Part shown: positions 47,401 through 61,440 of the stretch, piece by piece
Numbering within the stretch: the first letter of the stretch is position 1
How the letters are laid out: every line of letters begins with the position of its first letter
NCBI GenBank assembly: GCA_949318235.1
Contig: OX439137.1
Location: 25,932,299-25,996,298, forward strand
Reading direction: 5' to 3'
Length of the DNA stretch: 64,000 nucleotides
Source: Ecdyonurus torrentis
Lineage: Eukaryota; Arthropoda; Insecta; Ephemeroptera; Heptageniidae
The notes under the pieces: model-generated
The model's input: the letters and a program-made list of their open reading frames with translations, nothing else
The model's database searches: none
What the model was told of the DNA's origin: nothing
Translations under genes and position numbers: made by a program

Positions 47401-50252
47401 TTTTACGATGTTTATTTTTTAAAAAATAAAGCATTTAGGCATTCATAAAACGTTAAAAATGCGCTGAAAAATCGGGCACCACGCCCCCTTTTTGAAAAAA
47501 AAAAAAAAAAGACTCCGGCAGGGCACCCTCCCCCTGTCTCAGGTTGCTTGGCTCCCAGGATCAGGGTCTACCGATTTTAGCTCTGGGAATAAATGGTCAG
47601 CCTACCCAACACTCAGTCTTGTATTATTTTCCCATGTAAACGCTGCAAAATGAATTTTTCTTATGTTAAATACTCCATTCTGACATTATTTTTTGTTTTT
47701 CAGAGAACCTAGTTGAATATGTAACAACTATGGTGTGTGTTGCTGTGAAAGGCAAACCAATACTTGGTGTTATACATTATCCATTTGGAACTCCAACTAC
47801 GTATTGGGCATGGAATGGTCAAACAATGTCAGCTAATGTTATCAAGTTGGATCATCTGGTAAGATTGTAATATTATCCTAATATGTTGTTAGTCAATTTA
47901 AGACAAAAAATTGCTGTAAGGACCAATTATAAAGAAAAGGATAGAAATACCAACAAGGGTTCTATGGAGAAGTGGAGATCTCACATAGCACAGAGATTTG
48001 TTATAAAAAAAGTTCATTGCATAACTGAGAGCTTTTGTCATATATAAATGATATTATCAATCAAAGAAGATATTTACTTGAGCACATCACAGTACAAGAC
48101 AAGACACTGCTCAGTGATGTGCTCAAGTAAATCTGTTCTTTGATTGATAATGTCATTAATATGTGACGGAAGCTCTCATATGAAATGAACATTTTTATAA
48201 TAAAACTCTGACCATGTGAGACCTCGACCTCTCCATAGAACTTCTACTGTGATAAGGCCCTTGCTCATATATCTATCTTTTCCTTTATTATTACTGTAGT
48301 CCTAACTGCAATCTTTTTTTCCGAAAATTGATGAGTATCATTAAAATTGTTATTACTTTTGGTAATTTTACACAATTAAAGGCGTAGAACACCTTGAACA
48401 AAAAACTTGCCTAATATCCTAACCTACCCAAATAGCAACATTATTTTGGCAGGAGTCATTGATTTCTAATTTATTTTTCATTTACAAAATGTCACTTGCG
48501 GGTTTACTACGTCACAGCTCGCCTGGTCCACGCGCGCGGAAACAGGCGAGCTGTGACGTAGTAAACCCGCAACTGACATTTTGTAAATGGAAAATAAATT
48601 GGAAATCATCGACTACGGCCAAAATAATGTTGATATTTGGGTATGTTAGGATATTAGGCAATTTTTTTGTTCAAGGTGTTCTACGTCTTTAAAAGTTGAC
48701 TTTATAAATATTATTTCCTCAAATATATATATTTGGAATTTTGTACACACTTTTCCTCTTTAAATATTATGCAGTTATCCAACTTCTTTTGCCATAAATG
48801 ATTAAGTACAGTAAATATGCACCTCTTTGGCGTTGCTCCTCAATTATGATGTAATTTTCTAGGTTTCAAGTGATCCTCCCACTATCATAGTGTCCAGATC
48901 TCATGCTGGGACAGTTAAGAATATTTCTACCAGAGCATTTGGACCTCAAACCAAAGTTGTGTCTGCAGCAGGAGCAGGTAAATATGGTTCTTAAGTTCAG
49001 GAGCAGCTAAATATTGTTCTTAAGTTCAGGAGCAGGTAAATATGGTTCTTAAGTTCAGGAGCAGGTAAATATTGTTCTTAAGTTCAGGAGCAGGTAAATA
49101 TTGTTCTTAAGTTCAGGAGCAGGTAAATATTGTTCTTAAGTTCAGGAGCAGGTAAATATGGTTCTTAAGTTCAGGAGCAGGTAAATATTGATCTTAAGTT
49201 CAGGAGCAGGTAAATATGGTTCTTAAGTTCAGGAGCAGCTAAATATTGTTCTTAAGTTCAGGAGCAGGTAAATATTGTTCTTAAGTTCAGGAGCAGGTAA
49301 ATATTGTTCTTAAGTTCCTGCCTCAAAGCTTAAAATTAAAAACTGACTTGTAACCATGAGATTTTCAATGGGTGTTTAAAACGTAATAGATAAATCTTCA
49401 AATGAAAATATTAGAGTTATATAGTCAGATTAATAACAAGAGACAGGTTGGTATTTATGGGCTGACCTCCTTCCCCCATATGGCAAAAACTGTCCCTTTA
49501 AACTTTAAGTGTACATAGTACCATTTCATGCTGTTTTTATACCTTTGCTCGGTCTGTAACCATACTTTTGGAATGATCCCTTCTATCTATCTTCTACCAT
49601 AAAAAATAATAATAATAAATTAAGGAAATTAAACCAATGCAGTTGGATGAGATAAACTATAGGTACAAGGAACCTTACCATGTCATGTGTGATAAGGGCC
49701 CGTACTAATTTCCTCAATTTTTCAATTGATTACATCCAAAAAGCATAATAAATATTAAGGAAAATTTGACTATGGGATAGTAGGTAACTAAAATATTTAA
49801 TAGGACAGACAGATAGATTACTTTCAATGTGTTAGTTTTTTTATATCTGTGCTATCAAAATTTTTGCTAAACTTTGGGATTCTTTTCACTATGATAAGGC
49901 TCTTGCTGGTTTCACCAATCGTTTTCTTTTAAATTTATGATACCTAACCACAATGGCTTATTTTTCTTAATATATCTAATTCAATTTCAATTTTTTTCCA
50001 GGATATAAAGCAATAGAAGTATTAAAAGGTAATGCTACCTTGTACTTACATACAACAGCCATCAAGAAATGGGATGTATGTGCTGGTGATGCAATTCTCT
50101 CTACAGTAGGTGGTTCTATGACAAATCTACTAGGTGAAAAACTAGATTATTCAGCTGATACAAATCCTCTTAACGAGAAAGGCATATTAGCTTCCCTCAA
50201 TGATCATCAAAGTTTTGTAGATAAAATTAAATCATTAAATTTAATTAAGTAA
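44440..50252 (+). CDS. BPNT2: Golgi-resident PAP phosphatase (BPNT2 / IMPAD1), five exons
   Basis: Removes the 3'-phosphate from PAP, the by-product of Golgi sulfotransferases, giving AMP, so sulfation of glycans can proceed. Exons: 44440-44802, 45962-46121, 47704-47858, 48863-48977, 50002-50252 (1044 nt, 347 residues; human is about 359). All introns are GT-AG with phases 0,1,0,1. Residues 12-28 ([17 protein letters not shown]) form a signal anchor, putting the catalytic domain in the Golgi lumen. Family motifs: DPVTNAD at 96-102; SEEH at 124-127; WIDPLDAT at 163-170, the metal-binding D165 and D168; WDVCAGDAI at 288-296 with D289. GAGYKA at 263-268 spans the exon 4/5 join. The ATG at 44440 was chosen because an in-frame upstream GTG at 44395 is not a normal animal start and [14 protein letters not shown] matches the family's N-terminus. 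The Asn-rich stretch 33-41 is a lineage-specific spacer. Introns are full of transposon debris, but the reading frame is intact. Confidence 0.96.
44955..45080. mobile_element. GTTCG/CGAAC palindrome cluster, hAT-like end
   Basis: In BPNT2 intron 1, TAGTGATGTAAAAGAGCGAA opens a stretch with many GAACATTTAAA / TTTAAATGTTC units, including the perfect palindrome GCGAACATTTAAATGTTCGC. The start resembles hAT-type termini (T/CAGTGATG...), and clustered subterminal motifs are common in hAT elements. The other end is not identified, so the assignment is tentative. Confidence 0.4.
45081..45520. other. GC-richer intronic sequence with opposing poly-G and poly-C runs
   Basis: BPNT2 intron 1. GCTCATAGGGGGGGGGG (45075-45091) and GAGCCTCCCCCCCCCC (45187-45210) face each other about 100 bases apart and could pair. 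The following 300 bases are moderately GC-rich, with overlapping unsupported frames of 71-99 codons; they look like old transposon sequence. Confidence 0.5.
45715..45800 (+). mobile_element. Short fragment of the AACCATCGCGGTT foldback
   Basis: AATTTAAGGAAAAAACCATC and GCGGTTAGGATCAAT(A/G)ATAAAGAA are shared with the start of the foldback at 50517-50871. The rest of the element is missing here. Lies in BPNT2 intron 1. Confidence 0.65.
46205..46370. mobile_element. Foldback in BPNT2 intron 2
   Basis: ACTGGTTGTGGGTGTAAACAA (46251-46271) and TTGTTTACATCCACAACCAGT (46303-46323) pair with one mismatch around a 31-base loop. CCAATCAGAGCC and GACCTGATTGG outside them are also mirrored. GC-richer than its flanks; ends uncertain. 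Confidence 0.65.
46404..46719. mobile_element. TTAA-bounded palindromic MITE in BPNT2 intron 2
   Basis: A 316-bp near-perfect palindrome bounded by TTAA (46404-46407, 46716-46719). The ends are AAAGGCATAGAACACCTTGA and TCAAGGTGTTCTACGCCTTT. The arms carry ACGTTGATTTGGCC-type, AATTTATTTTCCATTCACAA and GTCACTGACGTCACAGCTCG segments. The central loop is CTGGTCCACGCGCAAGTAAACC. Close relative of 48376-48692 and of the single arm at 12819. No transposase. Confidence 0.92.
46720..47057. other. Unassigned GC-richer intronic sequence
   Basis: BPNT2 intron 2 between two transposons. About 340 bp of higher complexity and an 80-codon frame (46831-47073) ending inside the hAT-like terminus. No domain recognised; probably old mobile DNA. 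Confidence 0.4.
47066..47604. mobile_element. Non-autonomous hAT-like transposon in BPNT2 intron 2
   Basis: Terminal inverted repeats TAGGCTGACCA (47066-47076) and TGGTCAGCCTA (47594-47604) are perfect over 11 bp. They are flanked by an identical 8-bp direct repeat CCCAACAC (47058-47065 and 47605-47612). Eight-base duplications and such termini are diagnostic of the hAT superfamily. The 539-bp interior has GACGTCCCAATTTTCCCAGG near the left end and no transposase frame, so it must have been mobilised in trans. Confidence 0.92.
47910..48313. mobile_element. Long foldback in BPNT2 intron 3
   Basis: About 400-bp imperfect palindrome. Left arm landmarks are AAAGAAAAGGATAGA, TTCTATGGAGA, CATATAAATGATATTATCAA and TTACTTGAGCACATCAC. 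The right arm repeats their complements (GTGATGTGCTCAAGTAAATC, TTGATTGATAATGTCATTAA, TCTCCATAGAA, TCTATCTTTTCCTTTAT). Same family as 50517-50871. Confidence 0.85.
48376..48692. mobile_element. TTAA-bounded palindromic MITE in BPNT2 intron 3
   Basis: A 317-bp palindrome bounded by TTAA (48376-48379, 48689-48692) with ends AAAGGCGTAGAACACCTTGA and TCAAGGTGTTCTACGTCTTT. Closely similar to 46404-46719, but TAGTAAACCCGC replaces the corresponding CAGTGACCGGC part of the arms. A 77-codon frame inside is part of the repeat. Confidence 0.92.
48971..49317 (+). repeat. 29-bp minisatellite (12 units) carrying the exon 4 splice donor
   Basis: Twelve units of 29 bp: GGAGCAGGTAAATAT, then TGTTCTTAAGTTCA or GGTTCTTAAGTTCA. 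The first unit begins inside exon 4: its GGAGCAG is coding and its GTAAAT is the authentic donor at 48978. Ten units keep CAG|GTAAAT; units 2 (49000) and 10 (49232) have CAGCTAAAT and lack a donor. Units differ otherwise only at TG/GG after ATAT and one T-to-A (unit 8). Use of any later donor would read GKYGS-stop straight after residue 264. Confidence 0.97.
49318..50001. other. Rest of BPNT2 intron 4
   Basis: AT-rich. A segment near 49870-49945 (ATGATAAGGCTCTTGCTGGT and flank) matches the right end of the foldback at 50517-50871, so an old partial copy is present. Ends in a good acceptor TTTTTTTCCAG. Confidence 0.6.
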
Positions 50253-50516
50253 TATGTATACCCCTGTTTATGGTGATTAACGTGGTGTTTTTTTATAGTT
50301 GTATCATTATGTTGTGATTTCCGTGATTTGTGCATTTTGTCTGATTCATATAATAGTAAAGATACAACTTTAAAAAAAAAAGCCATGAAAATCTATTTAT
50401 TGTTGTTGTGTATTGTTGACATTGTATGGGTATTTTAATTTAGTTAAGAGAATAGATGGTATAATTTTAACTGTTTGTAAAATTATTAATATTGTGTTAA
50501 AAAATTAAATTTTTGT
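50253..50516 (+). promoter_or_regulatory. BPNT2 3' UTR with candidate ATTAAA poly(A) signal
   Basis: AT-rich sequence after the TAA at 50250-50252. ATTAAA at 50504-50509, about 250 bases past the stop and just before a foldback begins, is the nearest plausible signal. An AATAAA at 50975-50980 lies beyond the foldback and could serve a longer transcript. Confidence 0.4.
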
Positions 50517-50871
50517 CAATTTAAGGAAAAAACCATCGCGGTTAGGATCAATGATAAAGAAAAGGACAGAAAAACCAGCAAGGGCCTTACCACAGTAGAA
50601 GTTCTATGGAGAGGTCGAGGTCTTGCATGGCACAGTATAATGTTATAAAAGTTTCTTTATAACTGAGAGCTTTCGAGACAAGACACTGCTCAGTGATGTG
50701 CTCAAGTAATTTTCTCTTTTGATTGATAATGTCATTATCATATGACGAAAGCTCTCAGTTATAAAGAAACTTTTATAACATTAAACTGTGCCATGCAAGA
50801 CCTTGACCTCTCCATAGAACTTCTACTGTGGTAAGGCCCTTGCTGGTTTTTCTATCCTTTTCTTTATCATT
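50517..50871. mobile_element. Long foldback just downstream of BPNT2
   Basis: Starts AATTTAAGGAAAAAACCATC. The arms pair over AAAGAAAAGGA.AGAAAAACC, AGCAAGGGCCTTACCACAGT, AGAAGTTCTATGGAGAGGTC and TTTATAACTGAGAGCTTTCG with their complements on the right. The centre shares GACACTGCTCAGTGATGTGC with 47910-48313. Better preserved than the intronic copy. Confidence 0.88.
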
Positions 50872-53186
<2,315 letters not shown>

Positions 53187-53305
53187 CATAGGCATACAAT
53201 GCAATCAGATGGAGATTTCAGTTAACGCGAAACTCCATTTAAATACATTTTATTTCCATTTGCTAATAGAAATCAATTTTTAAGACTGTACAATATTTAA
53301 TTTAT
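53187..53305 (+). mobile_element. Interspersed repeat, GCAATCAGATGGAGATTT family
   Basis: Shares GCAATCAGATGGAGATTT, CATTTAAATA-like and AATAGAAATCAATTTTT with 61125-61240 in the same order and orientation. Short, class unknown. Confidence 0.6.
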
Positions 53306-53836
53306 TACAAAATAAATTTAGAAACTATACAGACATGCATGCTAAAAAAAATGTAATTACAATTTAAAAAATTAATTCTCACCATACAGTCTTATATAAA
53401 AAATGCATTTCAATTTATATATTCAGTATCATCATTGAATTTAGAGTGTATACTCTTTAAATTCAATGGTATCATCTTAAGAATATGATATTTGAATCTT
53501 TAAATTAAAAATCATTAATAAACATATACGCAATTAAAAAAAAAAAATCCAATGCGTTCTCAGATTACAAATCGAGCAGTGTAAAAAGGCAACACAATGA
53601 GACGTCCTTATTCTATTTAGTATATATAGACTTGTACTTGTGTTATATAAATTATAATATGCATCTTTCACAATCTGCTTTTATTTATTTATGTTTTTTA
53701 ATATATGTACATACACAGTTTTGTTAATATGTACTATGTTCGTCAAAAGGATACAATTGGAATATATCCACTTTATATGTCAGTTTTTTATTTTTAAAAA
53801 GGTTTTACTATAAAAAAAAAAGTTACATGGGCACAA

Positions 53837-54110
53837 ATAAATACGTAATATAATTAATAATCATAATTATTAATTAATATAGCGCGCTATTAATTATTAT
53901 TATTAATTATGCTATAGCTCAGAGTTTCAGCACAATTAATTTGTTCCATACAGCATAATCTATACTATTACTGCACAATAACTATGTACGTACGTCAAAA
54001 AGCATAAATATTATGTTATACAGAATAAATTATTATATCGTTCTAATTTAGTGTAATTTATGCTATAATATAAACACAGCATAAATTACGTAGTTTATTA
54101 TTTCCGACAA
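53837..54110. mobile_element. GCATAA-rich palindromic repeat copy with inner GCGC
   Basis: Starts AAATAAATACGTAATATAAT and ends CAGCATAAATTACGTAGTTT. Contains AATATAGCGCGCTATT (palindrome), AATTATGCTATAG, CAGCACAATTAATTTGTTCC and AGCATAATCTATAC, the family landmarks in reversed order. Confidence 0.6.
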
Positions 54111-54282
54111 AAAGCGACACATACTTGAGATTAGATACATAATACGTATCTTTGTTCTCCTCTCAACCTGATCAAAATAAATAATAAAAATATTATAATT
54201 ATTTACTAAAATATACAAAGTGTATTTGCTATTATGTTAAAGAATAATGTGGTATGAAAATAAAGGATTGTTATATACCGTA

Positions 54283-54401
54283 CACAGGGCCGCGATAATA
54301 TATTTTACCATTTAAATCCAGCGCTTGTTTTTCTCATAAGAATAACACTGCAAATTTAGCGCGAGTTTTTAAATGGTAAACTATATTATCGCGGTCCTGT
54401 G
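54283..54401. mobile_element. MITE with CACAGGGCCGCGATAATAT ends
   Basis: 119 bp with long inverted ends: CACAGGGCCGCGATAATATA, then TTTTACCATTTAAA, mirrored by TTTAAATGGTAAAC and TATATTATCGCGGTCCTGTG. The core AAGAATAACACTGCAAATTT is shared with 60941-61079 and 37551-37650. Confidence 0.8.
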
Positions 54402-54460
54402 AAGTGTGTTGTACGTTATTTTAAAGTTCATGTAATTACGACATTTTTATATACCGCCTG

Positions 54461-54523
54461 CAAAGTATGCAATTTAAACACAGATACGCAACACAAGTTG
54501 CATACCAAACACTTTCTGCAGGC
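54461..54523. other. Small foldback
   Basis: CGCCTGCAAAGTATGCAA is mirrored imperfectly by TTGCATACCAAACACTTTCTGCAGGCG. No other copies recognised. Confidence 0.55.
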
Positions 54524-54807
54524 GCACTACTAATCAGATCTTGCGCACTTTTTACAAGTTCTATATACAGATTAATTAGATTAAAAGCAAGCGTATAGAA
54601 ATGGCTTTGACTTATATACCAGGACATAAAGGACGTAAAAAAAGGGAAGTTTTATATGCCCAATGTCATTGATTAAAATTGTTTTGCCAGGACAAGTCCC
54701 GCCTTACTTCTATATACCCCTGATTATATATAAGATATAAGAGTTCAGTTCAGACACGTAATAAAAGCTTAACCATTGTTTGTGGTTTATTCAGAAACAA
54801 AAAAAAG

Positions 54808-55130
54808 TATAGGGTGTATGCATTCATGTTAAAGTCGATGCCATGTTGGATCACTCATGAGCCTGTATAGGAAAATGACTCATTTTGCCATTTTGAAAAT
54901 ACTATATATGCAATATTTTTAAGAGCATTGATAGGATAGGTTGAATTAGTATCTCAAGAATGTGATAAATATAATTATATAAAACAAAAAATTAGCCAAT
55001 TTCTCAAAAAGAATATAGACAAAAACTAAGTTTGTCCTATTCTGAGCAATGTTGTTTATTAATCCAGTATATTGCATCTAACAAAGCGCATTCAGTATGA
55101 CGTTATGCGGATACGTACACCCCTTATTCT
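54808..55130 (+). mobile_element. Interspersed repeat, second copy
   Basis: Inverted relative to 40376-40690 and co-linear with it throughout (TCATGTTAAAGTCGATGCCA, CATTTTGCCATTTTGAAAAT, TTGAATTAGTATCTCAAGAA, GAGCAATGTTG, GCATTCAGTATGACGTTATG). No frame, class unknown. Confidence 0.75.
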
Positions 55131-55600
55131 TAAAATAATTAAAATATATAATTACAATAGGAAAATGATGTCATATAAGAAGTGTGATAACGGTTTGAAC
55201 AAAACTATAATAATTTATGTTTCTTTAAAATAAAGTTGAATTATTGAAATTTAATTTATTATTAATACGAGTTGAAACATCGAAACAGTTGATAAATAAT
55301 AAGAGTGATATTGTCAGATTTTCAAGTTTTTCTTATAGGTAATAATTGTAAATATTATATGTTAAAAAGTTGCTACTTTATGCACTATTGACCTATTGTT
55401 TCATGATATAAAAAATAAATGAATGAATGAATCATTTTTTAGATGCAGACAAAATAAAACTTGCCTAATGTTCACTTGCAAAATAAAAAAAAAAAAAAAA
55501 AAATCAAATCAAACGGAAGTTACTATATAGTCATCAATTTTTATCACACAATATATAATAGTTCAGTTTTTAATCCCACACACGCATCCTTCCTTTCATA
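55131..55600. other. AT-rich stretch, no gene seen
   Basis: AT-rich flank upstream of the signal-peptide exon; poly-A at 55487-55502. Confidence 0.5.
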
Positions 55601-55726
55601 TATATATATATATAATATGCCAATGTGATAGACGTATGAGTTGGATGGAAAAATCTTCCTCTCTCTCTCTCCCTCTACTCCGCCTATAGTTCAGAAGTCA
55701 CTTCGCGCGCTAAAGCTGCAGAGTAC
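55601..55726 (+). promoter_or_regulatory. Probable promoter / 5' UTR of the signal-peptide gene
   Basis: A TA-rich run (55601-55617) and CT-rich stretch (55655-55680) precede a GC-richer segment with CTTCGCGCGC, unusual in this AT-rich region. Position before a start codon suggests a core promoter and leader; no transcription start can be assigned. Confidence 0.4.
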
Positions 55727-55847
55727 ATGAAAAGAGAGCCGCTTATTTTACGAGGGTGTCAGTTTAACATGGAGCTTCTTACAGGAAAGATGGTGTTCCT
55801 TAGTATCTCTCTGATTATCTTTATCTGCTGTCAACTTATTAGTGCAG
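55727..55847 (+). CDS. First coding exon of a secreted or membrane protein, gene incomplete
   Basis: From ATG 55769 (AACATGG, strong start context) the exon reads MELLTGKMVFLSISLIIFIC then CQLISA, ending in phase 1 at GCAG|GTAAGATAA (donor at 55848). This is a classic signal peptide: short polar start with Lys7, a hydrophobic core MVFLSISLIIFICC, and small residues (S-A-G) suited to cleavage. Phase-1 introns right after the signal peptide are common in extracellular and receptor proteins. An in-frame upstream ATG at 55727 would add MKREPLILRGCQFN; the downstream start has the better context. No second exon was recognised to 64000, so the first intron exceeds 8 kb or the rest lies outside. Family unknown. 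Confidence 0.6.
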
Positions 55848-56992
55848 GTAAGATAAAAGATTTTAAGTCATATTTCTTAATATTTGTGTAAGCAGTTTTT
55901 TATTATTATTATTATTATATTTTTTTTTAATGTTACAAATTTTATGTTTTTTATAATTAAAATGTTCACACGGAATAATATTTGCAATAAGGAAATAATT
56001 TAATTTTATAAGAATCTCTACTATTAAATTTTCATTCAATCTTGCAGAGAGAATGAAATGTATTATATTGCTTCGTATGCGAACAGACCATTTGAGTTTT
56101 TTTTATGATTTTGGTAAAAATATAGAATAAGAGTCAAACTGTCATATTTATTTGAGCAGGTGATTTAAATATAGCTGTGCGCTGTAATTATTTTTTTCTT
56201 TTTTATAATACGATTTCTAAAATGTATGATTTTTATTAAGTTTTATAATTTTTGGTAAAAAAAAAATTATGATCTTAATATAATGTTAAAACGCTGCAAG
56301 ATGGTGGTATAGATATATTAATCAGCACTATTCTGCGCTCCCTATTATATTAATATTCATATTTTTCTATGCGATTTTTTTTTCAATTATTATGTGAAAC
56401 TGAGAGTACAACGTATTTTTGTTTATACTTGTTGCTTTTATAATATATCATTTTTGTTATCCATATATGGCGATTGATATAATTTGGATTACTTTTTTTT
56501 TCACAAATAAAAGCAGATATTAAATAATACATAATGATAATAAATAATTAAAATATTAATGTTTTTATTACAATCTTAAAAACATGATTTAAATAGTGAT
56601 AGAACTCACTAAATTAGATTTATCTGACGACAGATTTTCAGTTATATAAGTGATTTCCTTCAATCCTTTCATATATATTGCAATCGTTTGAGTTAAAATT
56701 TCATATACACTATAATAATTTTTAACATTATATAAATTGACTTATAAAAATAATTTAATGCAGTAAGAAATAAATATATTATATATAATGTATAAAATGA
56801 ACGTTGCAATCTCTATAATATACAAATAAAAAATATTTTATGTTTGTAATATTCCTTATCGATTTACTATGTTTTATATAAAGAAAATTAAAGAATAAAT
56901 TAATAATATTCTTTATTGCTCACACTCACACTATATTTTAAAAATACTTTACAAAAAGTTCTTTTGATGGAACAAAAAGTGCAACCAGAACA
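55848..56992. other. AT-rich intron-like stretch, no gene seen
   Basis: AT-rich sequence following the donor at 55848, without a recognisable downstream exon. Confidence 0.5.
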
Positions 56993-57107
56993 ATAATGCT
57001 GTTCGTAAACCCTCTGTTCTTTGCCCCTAAAATGACGATCAGCTTTGGTTAATCAAATGGAATGCGTATTTTTAGTGCACGAGAACAGGGTTTACGAACA
57101 GTATTTA
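56993..57107. mobile_element. Foldback element
   Basis: CTGTTCGTAAACCCTCTGTTC and CCTAAAA on the left are mirrored by TTTTAGTGCACGAGAACAGG and GTTTACGAACAG on the right, around a 35-base loop. Confidence 0.7.
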
Positions 57108-57164
57108 TGAGTCATGTCATATTTATACTGAATCAAAAAATTAAGAAAATTTCAATCGCGGGCA

Positions 57165-57370
57165 AAAATTAAGGCACAATAATTATGCAATATATAGGTT
57201 GATTTCAGTTACATTTTATTCAAATCAAATAATTTATGCTTATAGTGAATTAAGCTGCACAATAAAGCAACGATGCTGTTACAGTATAGCATTATTTATG
57301 ATATTTCTAAATAGCAAGGTTTATGCTATGTGACATAAATGCAGCATAAATTACATAATATATTTTATAC
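57165..57370. mobile_element. GCATAA-rich palindromic repeat copy
   Basis: Contains GCACAATAATTATGCAATAT, AATAATTTATGCTTATAGTG, ACAGTATAGCATTATTTATG and GCAGCATAAATTACATAAT. Diverged; ends approximate. Confidence 0.5.
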
Positions 57371-57639
57371 GTGATAATTTACGTCCTTCATAAGCTTAAA
57401 TCCATGGAGAAAGATATTTTAAATTCTGTAGCTGTGCATATACGTACACTGAGAATACAAAGTAGTAGTGACTTGTAGTTTAAGGCGGAAATACTCACTA
57501 AACATTTTATGTATTATTGTCTCTAATAAACATTCACGCTTATACATCATATTCTAATGTGTATGTGTACATAGAGAGTTACCCAGAAGCCCAGAAAAAC
57601 TAACAATATTTAAAAGTGTTTGTGTTTTTGTGTTTGTAA

Positions 57640-60940
<3,301 letters not shown>

Positions 60941-61079
60941 AACACGCACTATTGTGATATGATAATATATTTTACCATCTAAATCAAGATAAGCATAAGA
61001 ATAACATTGCAAATTTAACGCTAATAGTGTTTAAATTTAAATGGTAAAATAATTTAAAATATAATCACAATCATGTGTA
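60941..61079. mobile_element. MITE copy, TTTTACCAT family
   Basis: GATAATATATTTTACCATCT, CATAAGAATAACATTGCAAA and TTTAAATGGTAAAATAATTT follow the plan of 54283-54401; the outer GC-rich ends have become TTGTGATAT and ATAATCACAA. Confidence 0.65.
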
Positions 61080-61124
61080 CAGTATTTTAACAAAAAAGTG
61101 GATTTATTATATTGGCTTAATTAT

Positions 61125-61240
61125 TATGGCCATGCAATCAGATGGAGATTTTAGTTGAAGAAAAACTCAATTTAAATATATGTTATTATGACAATAGAAA
61201 TCAATTTTTTTTTAGTAAAAAGACTATACGTAATATAATA
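61125..61240 (+). mobile_element. Interspersed repeat, GCAATCAGATGGAGATTT family
   Basis: Second copy of 53187-53305, sitting just beyond a TTTTACCAT-family MITE. Confidence 0.6.
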
Positions 61241-61284
61241 TATTCTTGACCAATTTCGACAACCTTTATTCGTAACTAACAAAC

Positions 61285-61440
61285 ATTTGTGCTATTTTGA
61301 ATAATAATTATCATATCTTGCTATAGCATAAAAAATTTATAATGTATCATAACATGCAATTCTATATAGGAACAACATTTATGCTAATTTGACATTAATT
61401 CAGAATAAATTAAGTAGCTATGGTGTGAATAAGGAAATAA
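61285..61440. mobile_element. Diverged GCATAA-rich repeat
   Basis: CTATAGCATAAA, AACAACATTTATGC, AATTTGACATTAATTCAGAA and AATAAATTAAGTA suggest an old copy. Weak. Confidence 0.35.

Noticed and set aside
48459..48692. A 77-codon forward frame in BPNT2 intron 3
   Set aside because: It lies wholly inside a TTAA-bounded palindromic MITE.
48971..49317. CRISPR-like array of 29-bp repeats
   Set aside because: Units are directly tandem with no spacers, lie across an animal exon-intron boundary, and no cas genes exist; it is a minisatellite.
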